Below are positions 9,098 through 17,448 of a stretch of 49,298 nucleotides of DNA, piece by piece. A model generated the notes under the pieces. The model searched no databases. It was given only the letters and a program-made list of their open reading frames with translations, and was not told the origin of the DNA. Positions within the stretch are counted from its first letter, which is position 1; the number at the start of each line of letters is the position of its first letter. Source of the DNA: an uncultured Spirochaetaceae bacterium (GTDB lineage Bacteria > Spirochaetota > Spirochaetia > Sphaerochaetales > Sphaerochaetaceae); assembly GCA_944392985.1 (NCBI GenBank), contig CALXYL010000017.1, forward strand, positions 1-49,298, given 5' to 3'. The position numbers were made by a program, and so were the translations under genes.

Positions 9098-9646
9098 ATG
9101 GATTTCATCAGGAGCATGCTGCCGCTGGAGGGATGGAAAGCGGGGGCAGCTGTGATCCTCTCACAGTTCCTCGCATCCTATATCGTCAATGCGCATTCAT
9201 ACCAGCATCTCCACAATCTCCACCGTCTTTTCCAGCCATGGCGCTGGGAACGCGAAGGAAGGATCTACGAGGATCTTTTCCACATAAGGGGATGGAAGGA
9301 CTATGTTCCATCGATCAGCCATTTCAACAAGAAAACCCTTGATGGCAATCTTTCCGCTGAATACCTCTCGCGCTACGTGCTGGAAAGCATCAGAGCGGAG
9401 CTTTGCCATGATCTCTCCATCATCTTCGGCCTCCTGCTCTGCCTTGCAGCGGAAGGAGCAACTGACAGGAGGATACTCTTGTATCTTGCATTGCTTAATC
9501 TGCCATGCATCATGATACAGCGCTACAACAGGCCACGCTTTGAAAGGATACTGAACCGCCCCCGCAAAGATGGCAGGAGCGGCATAGTCGAGTTCTGGCT
9601 GGACGAGGATGGATCAGAAATCCAGGAAGAAGGTGAACGATCCTGA
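9098..9646 (+). CDS. CrtO-like membrane acyltransferase-family protein
   Basis: The 182-residue membrane protein has hydrophobic segments near the N-terminus (AAVILSQFLASYIV), in the middle (LSIIFGLLLCLA) and later (LLYLALLNLPCIMIQ). Between them is a conserved-looking cytoplasmic block, IRGWKDYVPS then LSRYVLESIRAELCHDL, similar to the WK...P / E..RAEL.H pattern of the glycosyl-diaponeurosporenoate acyltransferase (CrtO) family. Here it may acylate a lipid or glycolipid; no carotenoid genes are nearby. I chose the second ATG because AGGAG sits seven bases before it, against one base before the first. Its end overlaps the convergent gene by 33 bases. Confidence 0.6.
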   Translation: MDFIRSMLPLEGWKAGAAVILSQFLASYIVNAHSYQHLHNLHRLFQPWRWEREGRIYEDLFHIRGWKDYVPSISHFNKKTLDGNLSAEYLSRYVLESIRAELCHDLSIIFGLLLCLAAEGATDRRILLYLALLNLPCIMIQRYNRPRFERILNRPRKDGRSGIVEFWLDEDGSEIQEEGERS

Positions 9647-10786
9647 GAAGCGCGTGTCACCCTTGGCGAAATTGCGCCCATCGCCAATCAGGAACGCCGT
9701 CTGATACCCGAGATCGATGATATCGAAGATGGAGACAGTGAACTGGGCACCGGCTGACGCAAGGAAATTGCTTCCCTTCCTGGTTGTATTGAAGTAATCG
9801 CCACATCCATAGCCCATGTCGAAGAACACATTGATACGCGGAGAAAGCCCATCGACTCCCATATCCGGGCCTGTGAAGCGGATATCCAGATTGTTCACAG
9901 CGTAGAACTCAGTTCCATACGTATAGTTGCTATAACCCCTGACCTGGCGTCCAAGGGATCCCAGCTTCTGCACATATGTCGGAACCAGCTCCCCAGAGAG
10001 CCAGTTCATCCTGACACGATCGATGATGACGATTGAGAACCAGCTCATCTTTTCAGTCCTGTACTGGTAGAGCGTCTTTGCAGCGACTCCCTGCAGCGTG
10101 AACTGGTAGAAATCAGCCTTTCCATCAAGCGCCGCGTTGAGAGCATAGGGAGACCAGTCCGCATCGAATGTGAGAAGGAAGCCATCATTGGTTGAAAGGG
10201 TATCCTCCATCGCATCAAGGGTGAAGCGGAACGTGAGGTTCGACCCAAGGTACATATTGTTTCCCCTGAGATCGGGATAGAGGCGGGAACCGGGTTGACG
10301 GGAAGAGAGGAACTCTGAGATTGTCGGGACATCCCTCATCTCTCCCCACGCCTGCTTCTGCTTCTTTCCCAGAACCATCGAATCCATTGCATCCTCATAG
10401 CGTCCCTCATAGCCAAGGGTGAGGGTGATGAGATCCTTGTCACCTGCGGGGGAATCGAGGAAGCCCTGGTTGAACCGCAGCGCCCATGTGACCTGCACGG
10501 CATCGAATGTCAGAGGTGTCATATCACGTTTTTCGACGCCATCTTCCGGATCGACCCAGAAGCGCCTCTCAACGTAGCCGCCGCCAACGGAAAGCTCTAT
10601 CTCCGTCGTATCCTCCGGCAGTATCGAAAGGCCCGTGTATCCGACTGAGACCTCGCCATATGTCGGTATGAAGCCGATGAGTATCTCTGGATGCTGATCA
10701 ATAGTCCCAGAGAATGTCCAATCAGAAGCCGCCAGCGAGAAAGCAGCAAGAAAAGCCACAAGAAGGGTTAGAATCCGTTTTCCCAT
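9614..10786 (-). CDS. Predicted outer-membrane beta-barrel protein
   Basis: The 390-residue product starts with a signal peptide (MGKRILTLLVAFLAAFSLAA, then SDWTF) and continues with alternating polar and aromatic strands typical of an outer-membrane barrel, ending in SFTFFLDF with the terminal Phe common to barrel proteins. No specific family is recognised. Many strands carry Tyr, Phe and Gly (for example VSVGYTGLSIL and FFDMGYGCGDYF). The ATG at 10786 follows GGGAGG by about ten bases; a longer TTG start at 10804 would include that ribosome site and is rejected. The transport or adhesion role is unknown. Confidence 0.65.
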   Translation of the reverse strand: MGKRILTLLVAFLAAFSLAASDWTFSGTIDQHPEILIGFIPTYGEVSVGYTGLSILPEDTTEIELSVGGGYVERRFWVDPEDGVEKRDMTPLTFDAVQVTWALRFNQGFLDSPAGDKDLITLTLGYEGRYEDAMDSMVLGKKQKQAWGEMRDVPTISEFLSSRQPGSRLYPDLRGNNMYLGSNLTFRFTLDAMEDTLSTNDGFLLTFDADWSPYALNAALDGKADFYQFTLQGVAAKTLYQYRTEKMSWFSIVIIDRVRMNWLSGELVPTYVQKLGSLGRQVRGYSNYTYGTEFYAVNNLDIRFTGPDMGVDGLSPRINVFFDMGYGCGDYFNTTRKGSNFLASAGAQFTVSIFDIIDLGYQTAFLIGDGRNFAKGDTRFSGSFTFFLDF

Positions 10787-10901
10787 TTCAGATGATCCTC
10801 CCAAAAGAAGATTTTGCCCTTACAGCGCCCATTATCCAGAATAGAAGCGCGATGCGCAAGGCAAAGAACCCCTTGCCCGATGATTGTGCTATCATCATGG
10901 C

Positions 10902-11405
10902 ATGGAAGAAAGAGCGATCAGGATCATCACCACAGGCGGTACTTTTGATAAGCATTACGATGCCGTAAAGGGAGAGTTGACATTCAGGGAAAGCCATCTG
11001 CCAAGGATACTCAACCAGTCAAGGGTCACGCTCCCGATACATCTTGACGCGCTATTTGCCGTTGACAGCCTCGTCATGACGGAGGAACAGAGGCAGAGGA
11101 TCGCAGAGAATGCGATAGCTTCGGTGGAGGATCTTGTTGTCATCATCCATGGAACCGATACGATGGTGCAGACAGCGAAGCTGCTTGAAGCATCGATACC
11201 AGAAAGTGACAGGCATGTGTTCGTATTCACCGGAGCGATGATCCCATACGCGCTGGAGGAAAGCGATGCCGTGTTCAACCTAGGCTGCGCGATGACTGCC
11301 GTACAGCTGCTCTCCCCCGGTGTCTACATAACGATGGGCGGCCGTGTATATGCAGCAGATGGTGTGAGGAAGAACAGGGAGAAAGGGATCTTCGAGGCCA
11401 TCTGA
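10902..11405 (+). CDS. Single-domain asparaginase-like protein
   Basis: The 167-residue protein matches only the N-terminal domain of L-asparaginase. It has the catalytic Thr loop ITTGGTFDK near residues 7-15 and the second motif IIHGTDTMV, with VFTGAMIPY following. Full asparaginases are about 320 residues and need a C-terminal domain to complete the active site between subunits. Short asparaginase-domain proteins of this size are known as a family, so this is probably a real short form, not a truncation: the stop follows a complete domain with no asparaginase remnant after it. Activity is uncertain. It diverges from the barrel protein gene. Confidence 0.75.
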   Translation: MEERAIRIITTGGTFDKHYDAVKGELTFRESHLPRILNQSRVTLPIHLDALFAVDSLVMTEEQRQRIAENAIASVEDLVVIIHGTDTMVQTAKLLEASIPESDRHVFVFTGAMIPYALEESDAVFNLGCAMTAVQLLSPGVYITMGGRVYAADGVRKNREKGIFEAI

Positions 11406-11511
11406 CACTTCACTGCAAGAGCTCTGGTCCATAATGACCCGATTTGGCTCATCGAAGTCCTTATCCTGTCCCAAAACGGCTTTCTTCATAATAGCCACAC
11501 ATTGCGTATTA

Positions 11512-11546
11512 TTATATAATTTATTGTATTATAAATAATTATATAG
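11512..11546. promoter_or_regulatory. AT-rich imperfect dyad upstream of hsp20
   Basis: This stretch is almost pure A/T and forms an imperfect dyad, ATATAATTTAT against ATAAATAATTATAT with six bases between. It lies about 75-105 bases before the Hsp20 start and contains several TATAAT-like boxes. It could be the hsp20 promoter and operator region. It does not match the CIRCE element bound by HrcA. Confidence 0.35.
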
Positions 11547-11617
11547 ATTGGCACGCCGTATGCAGAATACTTTGTGTTCCGCAGGGAACAGAAAACAGCA
11601 TATAAGGAGGCCACACT

Positions 11618-12058
11618 ATGGCAAACGATGTAACTAGATACAATGACAGGAATGGAAGAAGGGATCTCTCGCTTTTCGATGATTTCTTCGATTCGATGCT
11701 CGGCGCATGGGGAAGCTACTCAGCAAAGGTTCCAGCAGTCGATGTGGAGGAGACACCTGAGAACTATCTGGTGAAGGCAGAGCTTCCAGGATTCAGCGAG
11801 GATGACGTGAAGATCTCCATCGACAAGCATGTGCTCCATATCTCCGGCGAGATCAACGAGAACGAGAAGGAGAAGGACGGAAGGAAGTTCCTGATCAGGG
11901 AACGCAGGCATGAATCATTTGAAAGGTCATTCAGCCTTCCTGATGGAATCGATGAGAGCGCGATCTCAGCAGAGTTCAGGAACGGAATCCTGACAGTCAC
12001 TATGCCAAAGACCCCGGAGGAGAAACCGAGGAGCATCGAGGTGAAGATCAGCAAGTAA
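11618..12058 (+). CDS. Hsp20 small heat-shock protein
   Basis: The 146-residue chaperone binds unfolding proteins without ATP. It begins with a short arm (DLSLFDDFFDSMLGAW), then an alpha-crystallin domain from about residue 40 (VDVEETPENYLVKAELPGFSE) to NGILTVTMPK, the hallmark GxLxVxxPK end strand, followed by a short tail ending IEVKISK with the IxV-type oligomerisation motif. AAGGAGG precedes the ATG with a good gap. It stands alone between the asparaginase-like gene and a shared terminator. Confidence 0.95.
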   Translation: MANDVTRYNDRNGRRDLSLFDDFFDSMLGAWGSYSAKVPAVDVEETPENYLVKAELPGFSEDDVKISIDKHVLHISGEINENEKEKDGRKFLIRERRHESFERSFSLPDGIDESAISAEFRNGILTVTMPKTPEEKPRSIEVKISK

Positions 12059-12074
12059 CACAGCTGATGGACAG

Positions 12075-12103
12075 CAATGGCCGCCCGGCGAAGGCGGCCA
12101 TTG
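12075..12103. terminator. Bidirectional terminator hairpin
   Basis: An 11-base perfect stem, CAATGGCCGCC paired with GGCGGCCATTG around a 7-base loop, lies between the convergent hsp20 and DUF362 genes. It is very GC-rich. Only a weak T run follows, so it may act in both directions as a hairpin-type terminator. Confidence 0.75.
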
Positions 12104-12108
12104 TCATC

Positions 12109-12999
12109 TCAGAACTCAATAAGCTCATACTCCCTTGTCCCGATCCCGAGCTCGGCGGCAGCTTCAATCGTGTGGATGCCGTTGCGGCTGTTCACGCGTT
12201 CCATGAAATGCTCCTTCCCCGGATCGTCCGAGCGCATCACCAGATCGATGCAGGCCTGATCAATCGCGACTGGATCAAGGGATGCAAGAATCCCGATATC
12301 CTTCATGCACGGATCCTCGGCCACAGTGCAGCAATCGCAGTCAACAGAGAGATTCTTCATCACATTGATGAAAGCGAGGCGGTTCCTGAAATGTTCCACC
12401 ACGCTCCCAGCGGCATCCGCCATCGCCTCTGGAAATGCAACGCTGGATGCATGCATCTCCCATGTCTTATACCGATCATCGGTTTTACCCGCAGAGTGGA
12501 TCAGAGCCTTTCCGGCACGGCTTGCACAGCCAATGGACAGCTGCTTGAGCGCACCGCCATAGCCGCCCATCGGATGCCCCTTGAAATGAGCAAGAACAAG
12601 AAGTGAATCGTAGTTGAGGATGTTCTTCCCGACATGATTCTCCTTAAGAACCTTGCCATTTGGAATTGGCCAGACGGCATCCGGCCCTTCCGCATCCATC
12701 AGATCAACATCGAAATACCGCGTCCATCCATGCTCCTCAAGGAGCTTCAGATGTGATTCAGTGTTGTCGCGGACACCACCAGAAGCATCCCCATACGCTG
12801 TATTGCACTCGACGATGGTGCCATGGATGAAGTCCACCATCGGCTTCCAGAATTCCGGCGTCAGGTAATTCTGATTGCCCTTCTCCCCTGAATGGATCTT
12901 CACCGCAACCTTTCCAGAAAGCTCGATTCCGAGCTTCTGATACGCCTCGACCACCTTCTCAGGTGCCAGAGAACGCGTGAAGAATACTTCTGATCCCAT
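12109..12999 (-). CDS. DUF362 domain protein
   Basis: The 296-residue protein belongs to the DUF362 family: VAVKIHSGEKGNQNYL, the VECNTAYG block, LLVLAHFKGHPMGGYGGALKQLSIG, and a cysteine-rich stretch VDCDCCTVAEDPCMKDIGIL followed by SLDPVAIDQACIDLV. Family members are often linked to iron-sulfur or redox proteins; the Cys cluster here fits metal binding, but only part of a ferredoxin-type pattern is present. AGGAGGG precedes the ATG. It starts 11 bases after a flavodoxin gene and is the last gene of the TetR-flavodoxin-DUF362 unit, so a redox role is likely. Confidence 0.8.
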   Translation of the reverse strand: MGSEVFFTRSLAPEKVVEAYQKLGIELSGKVAVKIHSGEKGNQNYLTPEFWKPMVDFIHGTIVECNTAYGDASGGVRDNTESHLKLLEEHGWTRYFDVDLMDAEGPDAVWPIPNGKVLKENHVGKNILNYDSLLVLAHFKGHPMGGYGGALKQLSIGCASRAGKALIHSAGKTDDRYKTWEMHASSVAFPEAMADAAGSVVEHFRNRLAFINVMKNLSVDCDCCTVAEDPCMKDIGILASLDPVAIDQACIDLVMRSDDPGKEHFMERVNSRNGIHTIEAAAELGIGTREYELIEF

Positions 13000-13010
13000 A
13001 TTCCCTCCTG

Positions 13011-13475
13011 TTATCCCATTATCTCTTTTGCAAAATGCCCACAGTTTCCAGCGGAAAGCAGCTCGGCTCCTTTGAGGCGGAGAAATGGGTAGCGTTTCCT
13101 TATATCCTCTGATGCATACGAAATGCCGCTTCCGCCTGAAGTTGCGAAAACGAACACATCCTTGCCCGCCAGATCAACCGAGTCGAGGAACGTATCAACA
13201 GGACGTGGTGCAACACCCCACCATATGGGGAATCCGATGCAGACCGTGTCGTACCCGGAGAAATCGGCACGAGGCCCAGTGATCGCGGGGCGTGACGATG
13301 CATCCGTCATCTCCAGCGAACTCCGGCTCTTCTTGTTCCGCCAATCGAGATCCGCATCCGTGTAGGCTTCTTCCGGCACTATCTCAAACAGGTCCGCTTC
13401 AAGATGCGATGCAAGCTCTGCCGCAACATGCCTGGTCTTTCCGCTGGCAGAGAAATAGACAACTGCTGCTTTCAT
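13011..13475 (-). CDS. Flavodoxin
   Basis: The 154-residue protein starts MKAAVVYFSASGKTRHVA, the FMN phosphate-binding loop of flavodoxins, and carries the flavin-stacking loops around IGFPIWWGVAPRPVDTFL and FATSGGSGI. It probably binds FMN and carries electrons. AGGAGG lies before the ATG, and the start overlaps the tetR stop by four bases (ATGA type), so it is under the same control as the regulator. This placement suggests a TetR-controlled redox response. Confidence 0.9.
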   Translation of the reverse strand: MKAAVVYFSASGKTRHVAAELASHLEADLFEIVPEEAYTDADLDWRNKKSRSSLEMTDASSRPAITGPRADFSGYDTVCIGFPIWWGVAPRPVDTFLDSVDLAGKDVFVFATSGGSGISYASEDIRKRYPFLRLKGAELLSAGNCGHFAKEIMG

Positions 13476-14098
13476 TCCGTACCTCCTGAAAGAATATCGA
13501 TGATGAACATCTCAGATGCCGTGCGCACAGTGAGGGATGGAGGGATGATTCCCGCCTCTTCCATCGCCTCACGCTGCTTTTCCGTCGGATGGACATAGGG
13601 ATAGAGTCCATACATGAACGGATAAAGCTCATAGATGAACCTCTCCCGCCTCTCCTCCGCGATGGAAGGAAAGAAACGCCCCAGACATCCTGATACAAGA
13701 TCGATGGAACGCTGGTAAGTACGCTTGAAAGCAACGATGCACTCTACCCTGCTATGCTCCTCGATCTCATAGAGGTTCATGCAAAGGAGCTTCAGCAGCA
13801 GCTCCCGCTTCTCGAGGGATGAGGCAATAGCCTCTGCGAATCCTCTCAGCGTGAGCATCCCTCCTTCGTATATCGATGCAAGAGACTCATTCCACGCCCT
13901 GTACTCCCTGTCCAGCATCGCGAGGAATATCTCCTCCTTTGTCTGGAAATAGTTGTAGATCGATGGCCGCGATATGCTCGTCAGCTCACTGATCTCCCTG
14001 AGCGTGATCTCCTTAAGCGTCTTTTCCCTATAGAGGCGGACAGCCGCATCGATTATCTCATCAGGACGGCCTTCCACGACTTCTTTGGAAACCTTCAT
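13472..14098 (-). CDS. TetR-family transcriptional regulator
   Basis: The 208-residue regulator has an N-terminal helix-turn-helix: EIIDAAVRLYREKTLKEITLR, then EISELTSISRPSIYNYFQTKEEIF, the usual TetR recognition helix region. The C-terminal part is helical and would bind an unknown ligand. The ATG at 14098 is set by GGAGGAAGG just upstream. It heads an operon with a flavodoxin and a DUF362 protein. Two copies of a dyad just upstream of the start are the likely operators, implying self-regulation. Confidence 0.92.
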   Translation of the reverse strand: MKVSKEVVEGRPDEIIDAAVRLYREKTLKEITLREISELTSISRPSIYNYFQTKEEIFLAMLDREYRAWNESLASIYEGGMLTLRGFAEAIASSLEKRELLLKLLCMNLYEIEEHSRVECIVAFKRTYQRSIDLVSGCLGRFFPSIAEERRERFIYELYPFMYGLYPYVHPTEKQREAMEEAGIIPPSLTVRTASEMFIIDILSGGTE

Positions 14099-14113
14099 CC
14101 TTCCTCCACTGTT

Positions 14114-14166
14114 ATTCTGACTTTGTGTCAATATAAAGGCTACAGCTATTCTGACGCCGTGTCAAT
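14114..14166 (-). promoter_or_regulatory. Paired TetR-type operators and promoter
   Basis: Two near-identical 19-base dyads, ATTCTGACTTTGTGTCAAT (14114-14132) and ATTCTGACGCCGTGTCAAT (14148-14166), lie 34 bases apart, just upstream of tetR. Each is TGAC-5-GTCA with flanking symmetry, and differs only in the central spacer, as expected for selection on protein contacts. Read on the minus strand each contains TTGACA, so the operators overlap likely -35 boxes. The spacing is about three helical turns. Confidence 0.7.
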
Positions 14167-14171
14167 CAGAG

Positions 14172-14768
14172 TCATCCGATGATAACGGCCCCCAGTGCCC
14201 TCATGATATCCATAGCCTGTGCAGGATCAACCGAAGCACCCCTGAGTTCCCTAAGATCCTCGGAAAGGATGATGCCATCCAGCTGTGACTGCAGAAGCGA
14301 AAGCCCTGCAAGCGGTGTCCCCCTGAACGATACGCGGCAGAGAGCGGAGGAGACAAGGCTGCTATCCCTGTGCTGGACAGACGAGAATGAGGAACCTGAG
14401 AAATCGCAGGAGACAGCGGAGAAAGAGCGGAATGAGGAGGAATCAAAGGAGGAATAGAGCGCAGTGCAGTCCTTCATGCTGACCTTCTTCAGCCGGGAAG
14501 AGCGGAACAAGGTCCCTGTCAGCCTCGAATGGCTGAAAACCACATCCGTCAGATGGCATGATGAGAGATCCACGTTGGAGAAATCACAGGAATCAAAGAC
14601 TGTATCAGAGAACGCAGTGTCTGCAAGGACAGCACCGGAGAAGGACACAGAACGGAATACAGCATGCCTCACCACAAGACCGGAAAGATCGTGTCCGGCG
14701 TAAATTGAGCCACTGTCCTCTATCCCGTCAGGATCGAGATCGGCTTCCAGTGCTTCCGAGAGCGTCAT
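14172..14768 (-). CDS. Pentapeptide-repeat protein at the end of the his operon
   Basis: The 198-residue protein is built of A/S(D/N)LxX-like pentapeptides from about residue 30 to 165, for example LSGLVVRHAVFRSVSFSGAV and DTVFDSCDFSNVDLSSCHL, which would fold as a right-handed quadrilateral beta-helix. It is rich in Ser and Phe. Its ATG overlaps the hisIE stop (ATGA), so it is cotranslated with histidine enzymes although it has no known role there. Some pentapeptide proteins mimic DNA and protect gyrase; nothing here shows that this one does. The short C-terminal tail after the repeats is unrecognised. Confidence 0.75.
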   Translation of the reverse strand: MTLSEALEADLDPDGIEDSGSIYAGHDLSGLVVRHAVFRSVSFSGAVLADTAFSDTVFDSCDFSNVDLSSCHLTDVVFSHSRLTGTLFRSSRLKKVSMKDCTALYSSFDSSSFRSFSAVSCDFSGSSFSSVQHRDSSLVSSALCRVSFRGTPLAGLSLLQSQLDGIILSEDLRELRGASVDPAQAMDIMRALGAVIIG

Positions 14769-15376
14769 CAGCGTGAATGGCGCGCCTTCAGCACATCAAT
14801 GACTTCGGCAAGGGAGCAGTTCTTCTCGGCAAGGAGCACCAGGAAATGATAGATGAGATCCGCCCCTTCTCCGAGAAAGAGATCCTTGTCATCATCCTTG
14901 GACTCGATGATGAGCTCAACAGCCTCCTCCCCGACCTTCTGCGCGATCCTATTCAGACCACGTGAGAAGAGATGGTTTGTATATGACCCCTCGACTGGGT
15001 TGTCGCGCCTGTCATTGATGACCGACTCAAGGTAGAAGAGGAATTCAGGGGAAGAGACCTCGGTAGGCTGGTTGTCCTCACCAAAGCAGGTATCGGCACC
15101 TGTGTGGCAGACCGGCCCGGACGGGATAGCCTTCACAAGCAGCGTATCCCCATCGCAGTCGGCAAGTATCTCCCTCACCTGCAGGAAATTGCCGCTCGTC
15201 TCCCCTTTTGTCCAGATACGGCCTCTCGATCGAGAGAAGAATGTCACAAGCCCTCTGTCGAGCGTCAGCTTGTACGCCTCCTCATTCATGTAGCCGAGCA
15301 TCAGGACCTTCCTGGTCACCGCATCCTGGACGATAGCAGGCACGAGCCCGCCGCCTTTAGCGAAATCTATTGTCAT
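14768..15376 (-). CDS. hisIE: Bifunctional HisIE
   Basis: The 202-residue fusion carries out steps two and three of histidine synthesis: hydrolysis of phosphoribosyl-ATP to phosphoribosyl-AMP (HisE, C-terminal) and ring opening (HisI, N-terminal). HisI motifs are [28 protein letters not shown] and [10 protein letters not shown] with Zn ligands, plus CHTGADTCF. HisE motifs are [25 protein letters not shown] and [14 protein letters not shown]. Ten bases after hisF and overlapping the pentapeptide gene, it is part of the his operon. Confidence 0.95.
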   Translation of the reverse strand: MTIDFAKGGGLVPAIVQDAVTRKVLMLGYMNEEAYKLTLDRGLVTFFSRSRGRIWTKGETSGNFLQVREILADCDGDTLLVKAIPSGPVCHTGADTCFGEDNQPTEVSSPEFLFYLESVINDRRDNPVEGSYTNHLFSRGLNRIAQKVGEEAVELIIESKDDDKDLFLGEGADLIYHFLVLLAEKNCSLAEVIDVLKARHSR

Positions 15377-15386
15377 CTTCCCCTCT

Positions 15387-16151
15387 CTACTGCCTTACAG
15401 GTATCCCAGATGTCCTGAGATACGCTTTAAGCTCCGGGATACCGATCTCCCGGAAATGGAAAACCGAAGCGGCCAGCGCTGCGTCAGCGCGCCCTTCCAT
15501 GAATACCGTCCGGAAATCCTCCATCTTTCCCGCCCCGCCAGAGGCTATTACGGGAATATCAATATTAGTGCTGATTATCCGGGTTAAGTCAACAGCAAAG
15601 CCATCCTTCGTTCCATCCTTATCCATAGATGTCAAAAGAATTTCCCCGGCGCCTCTTGATTCAGCTTCCCTTGCCCACGAGAGCGCATCGCGCCCTGTGG
15701 GGGTACGTCCGCCATCGACCATGACCTCATAGCCTGACGGAAGCGACGCGTTTGTCCGGGCATCCAGCGCAAGCACAACGCACTGGCTTCCGAAACGACC
15801 TGCTGCCTCATCAATAAGACCAGGGCTGCGGAATGCCGCGGAGTTGATGGAGATCTTGTCAGCGCCTGCAGAGAGGATGTTCTCCACATCCCCGACCGTG
15901 CGGATACCCCCACCGACTGTGAACGGTATCGAGATGCACGAGGCGGCATCACGCACCAGGGATATCATCGTACCCCTTGCCTCAACAGTTGCTGTGATAT
16001 CCAGGAATACAAGCTCATCGGCGCCATTTGAGGAGTAGTATCTCGCCAGATCAATCGCGGACCCTGCATCGCGGAGCGAAACGAAATTGACACCTTTTAC
16101 CGTGCGTCCATCCTTTACATCAAGGCATGGGATTATGCGTCTTGCAAGCAT
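15387..16151 (-). CDS. hisF: Imidazole glycerol phosphate synthase cyclase subunit HisF
   Basis: The 254-residue TIM barrel forms imidazole glycerol phosphate and AICAR from PRFAR using ammonia from HisH. It starts [23 protein letters not shown], where the Asp is catalytic, and has [38 protein letters not shown] with the second catalytic Asp, and [20 protein letters not shown] precedes the ATG, which lies inside the end of hisA (19-base overlap). Confidence 0.97.
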   Translation of the reverse strand: MLARRIIPCLDVKDGRTVKGVNFVSLRDAGSAIDLARYYSSNGADELVFLDITATVEARGTMISLVRDAASCISIPFTVGGGIRTVGDVENILSAGADKISINSAAFRSPGLIDEAAGRFGSQCVVLALDARTNASLPSGYEVMVDGGRTPTGRDALSWAREAESRGAGEILLTSMDKDGTKDGFAVDLTRIISTNIDIPVIASGGAGKMEDFRTVFMEGRADAALAASVFHFREIGIPELKAYLRTSGIPVRQ

Positions 16152-16858
16152 TCAGCCTCCTTCATTTCCGCAATCGTCATACGTCCCTCGTAGAAAGCCT
16201 TCCCGACAATCGCCGCCTTTACACCGATACGTGAAAGGGACACAAGATCGGACAGTGAGGATATCCCCCCGGAAGCGATGAGACAGAGATCAGGCAATGC
16301 ATCGAGAATCGTCTTGTACAGCCCAAGCGAAGGGCCGGAAAGCATCCCGTCACGAGCGATGTCAGTGACAGCCGCCCTTCTGATGCCATTCTCAAGGAAA
16401 CGCTGTATGAAAGGGATGACACTTATGTCCGTATCCTCCATCCAGCCAGAGACCGCGATGCGGCCATCACGGGCATCCGCAGAAAGAATTATCCTATTAT
16501 TGAATTTTTCATTCCAAATAAGGACTGATTCTGGATTCTTGACAGCTATAGAACCGACATTCACAGCACTGGCTCCAGCATCGAACGCGCGCCTGCAGTC
16601 CTCCTCCGTCCTTATACCGCCGCCGAAATCCACCTCAAGGCGCGTTTCAGAGGCGATACGTTCCAGAACATCCAGATTGCTGCCCCGTCCTGCAGCCCCG
16701 TCAAGATCCACCAGGTGAAGTGACGTAAGCCCTCCATCCTCGAACATCTTCGCCGCATCAAGCGGAGAGAGGCCATAGGATGAGACACTGCCGTAATCCC
16801 CTTCGCTGAGCCTCACGAGCTTCCCTTTGATGATATCGATCGCAGGAACAACCCTCAT
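16133..16858 (-). CDS. hisA: ProFAR isomerase HisA
   Basis: The 241-residue half-barrel-duplicated enzyme isomerises ProFAR to PRFAR. It shows [15 protein letters not shown] with the catalytic Asp, [28 protein letters not shown] with the second catalytic Asp, and [13 protein letters not shown]. The start overlaps the hisH stop by four bases. It is about the usual family length. Confidence 0.97.
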   Translation of the reverse strand: MRVVPAIDIIKGKLVRLSEGDYGSVSSYGLSPLDAAKMFEDGGLTSLHLVDLDGAAGRGSNLDVLERIASETRLEVDFGGGIRTEEDCRRAFDAGASAVNVGSIAVKNPESVLIWNEKFNNRIILSADARDGRIAVSGWMEDTDISVIPFIQRFLENGIRRAAVTDIARDGMLSGPSLGLYKTILDALPDLCLIASGGISSLSDLVSLSRIGVKAAIVGKAFYEGRMTIAEMKEAECLQDA

Positions 16859-17448
16859 TGCCGTCCCTCCAGGAATGCACGGAGGATACGCTCCCCCGCG
16901 TCAGCGCTCTTCTCCGGATGGAACTGCACACCGAGGAAGTTGTCCTTTTCAAGAGCCGCTGAGAATGCTATCCCATCATACTCCGCAACAGCGGACGTGA
17001 AAGGCGTCAGCGGAACATAGTAGGAATGGACGAAATACACATACTCACCTTCCCCTGTATCCCGGAAAAGCGGCCCTGAAAGATCGGTGATCGTATTCCA
17101 GCCGACATGGGGGATCTTGTATCCCCTGCCTTTCGGGAAGAGAGTGACACGCTCGGGGAAGATGCCAAGGCACTCCGTGTTGCCTTCCTCCGAGGATGAG
17201 CACATGAGCTGCATTCCAAGGCAGATGCCGAGAAATGGCTGCTTCAGGCTCCTTATCACATCCGAGAGTCCATGCGAATCGAGGTACGCCATCGCGCTGG
17301 ATGCTTCTCCGACACCGGGGAAGATCACCTTGTCGGCACTGCGTATCGCCTCAGGATCATCAGTCAGCACCGCTTTGCATCCAAGGCGGGAAAGCGCGTT
17401 CATCACGGAAAGCACATTCCCAGCGCCGTATCTGATCACAGCAATCAT
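16855..17448 (-). CDS. hisH: Imidazole glycerol phosphate synthase glutaminase subunit HisH
   Basis: The 197-residue class I glutaminase feeds ammonia to HisF. The catalytic Cys is in FLGICLGMQLM and the His and Glu in GVQFHPEKS, with PGVGEASSAM as the oxyanion strand region. It overlaps hisB and hisA by four bases on each side, showing tight coupling in the operon. Confidence 0.97.
   Translation of the reverse strand: MIAVIRYGAGNVLSVMNALSRLGCKAVLTDDPEAIRSADKVIFPGVGEASSAMAYLDSHGLSDVIRSLKQPFLGICLGMQLMCSSSEEGNTECLGIFPERVTLFPKGRGYKIPHVGWNTITDLSGPLFRDTGEGEYVYFVHSYYVPLTPFTSAVAEYDGIAFSAALEKDNFLGVQFHPEKSADAGERILRAFLEGRQ

Noticed and set aside
11406-11617. CIRCE element before hsp20
   Set aside because: The TTAGCACTC-N9-GAGTGCTAA pattern is not present; only an AT-rich dyad is.
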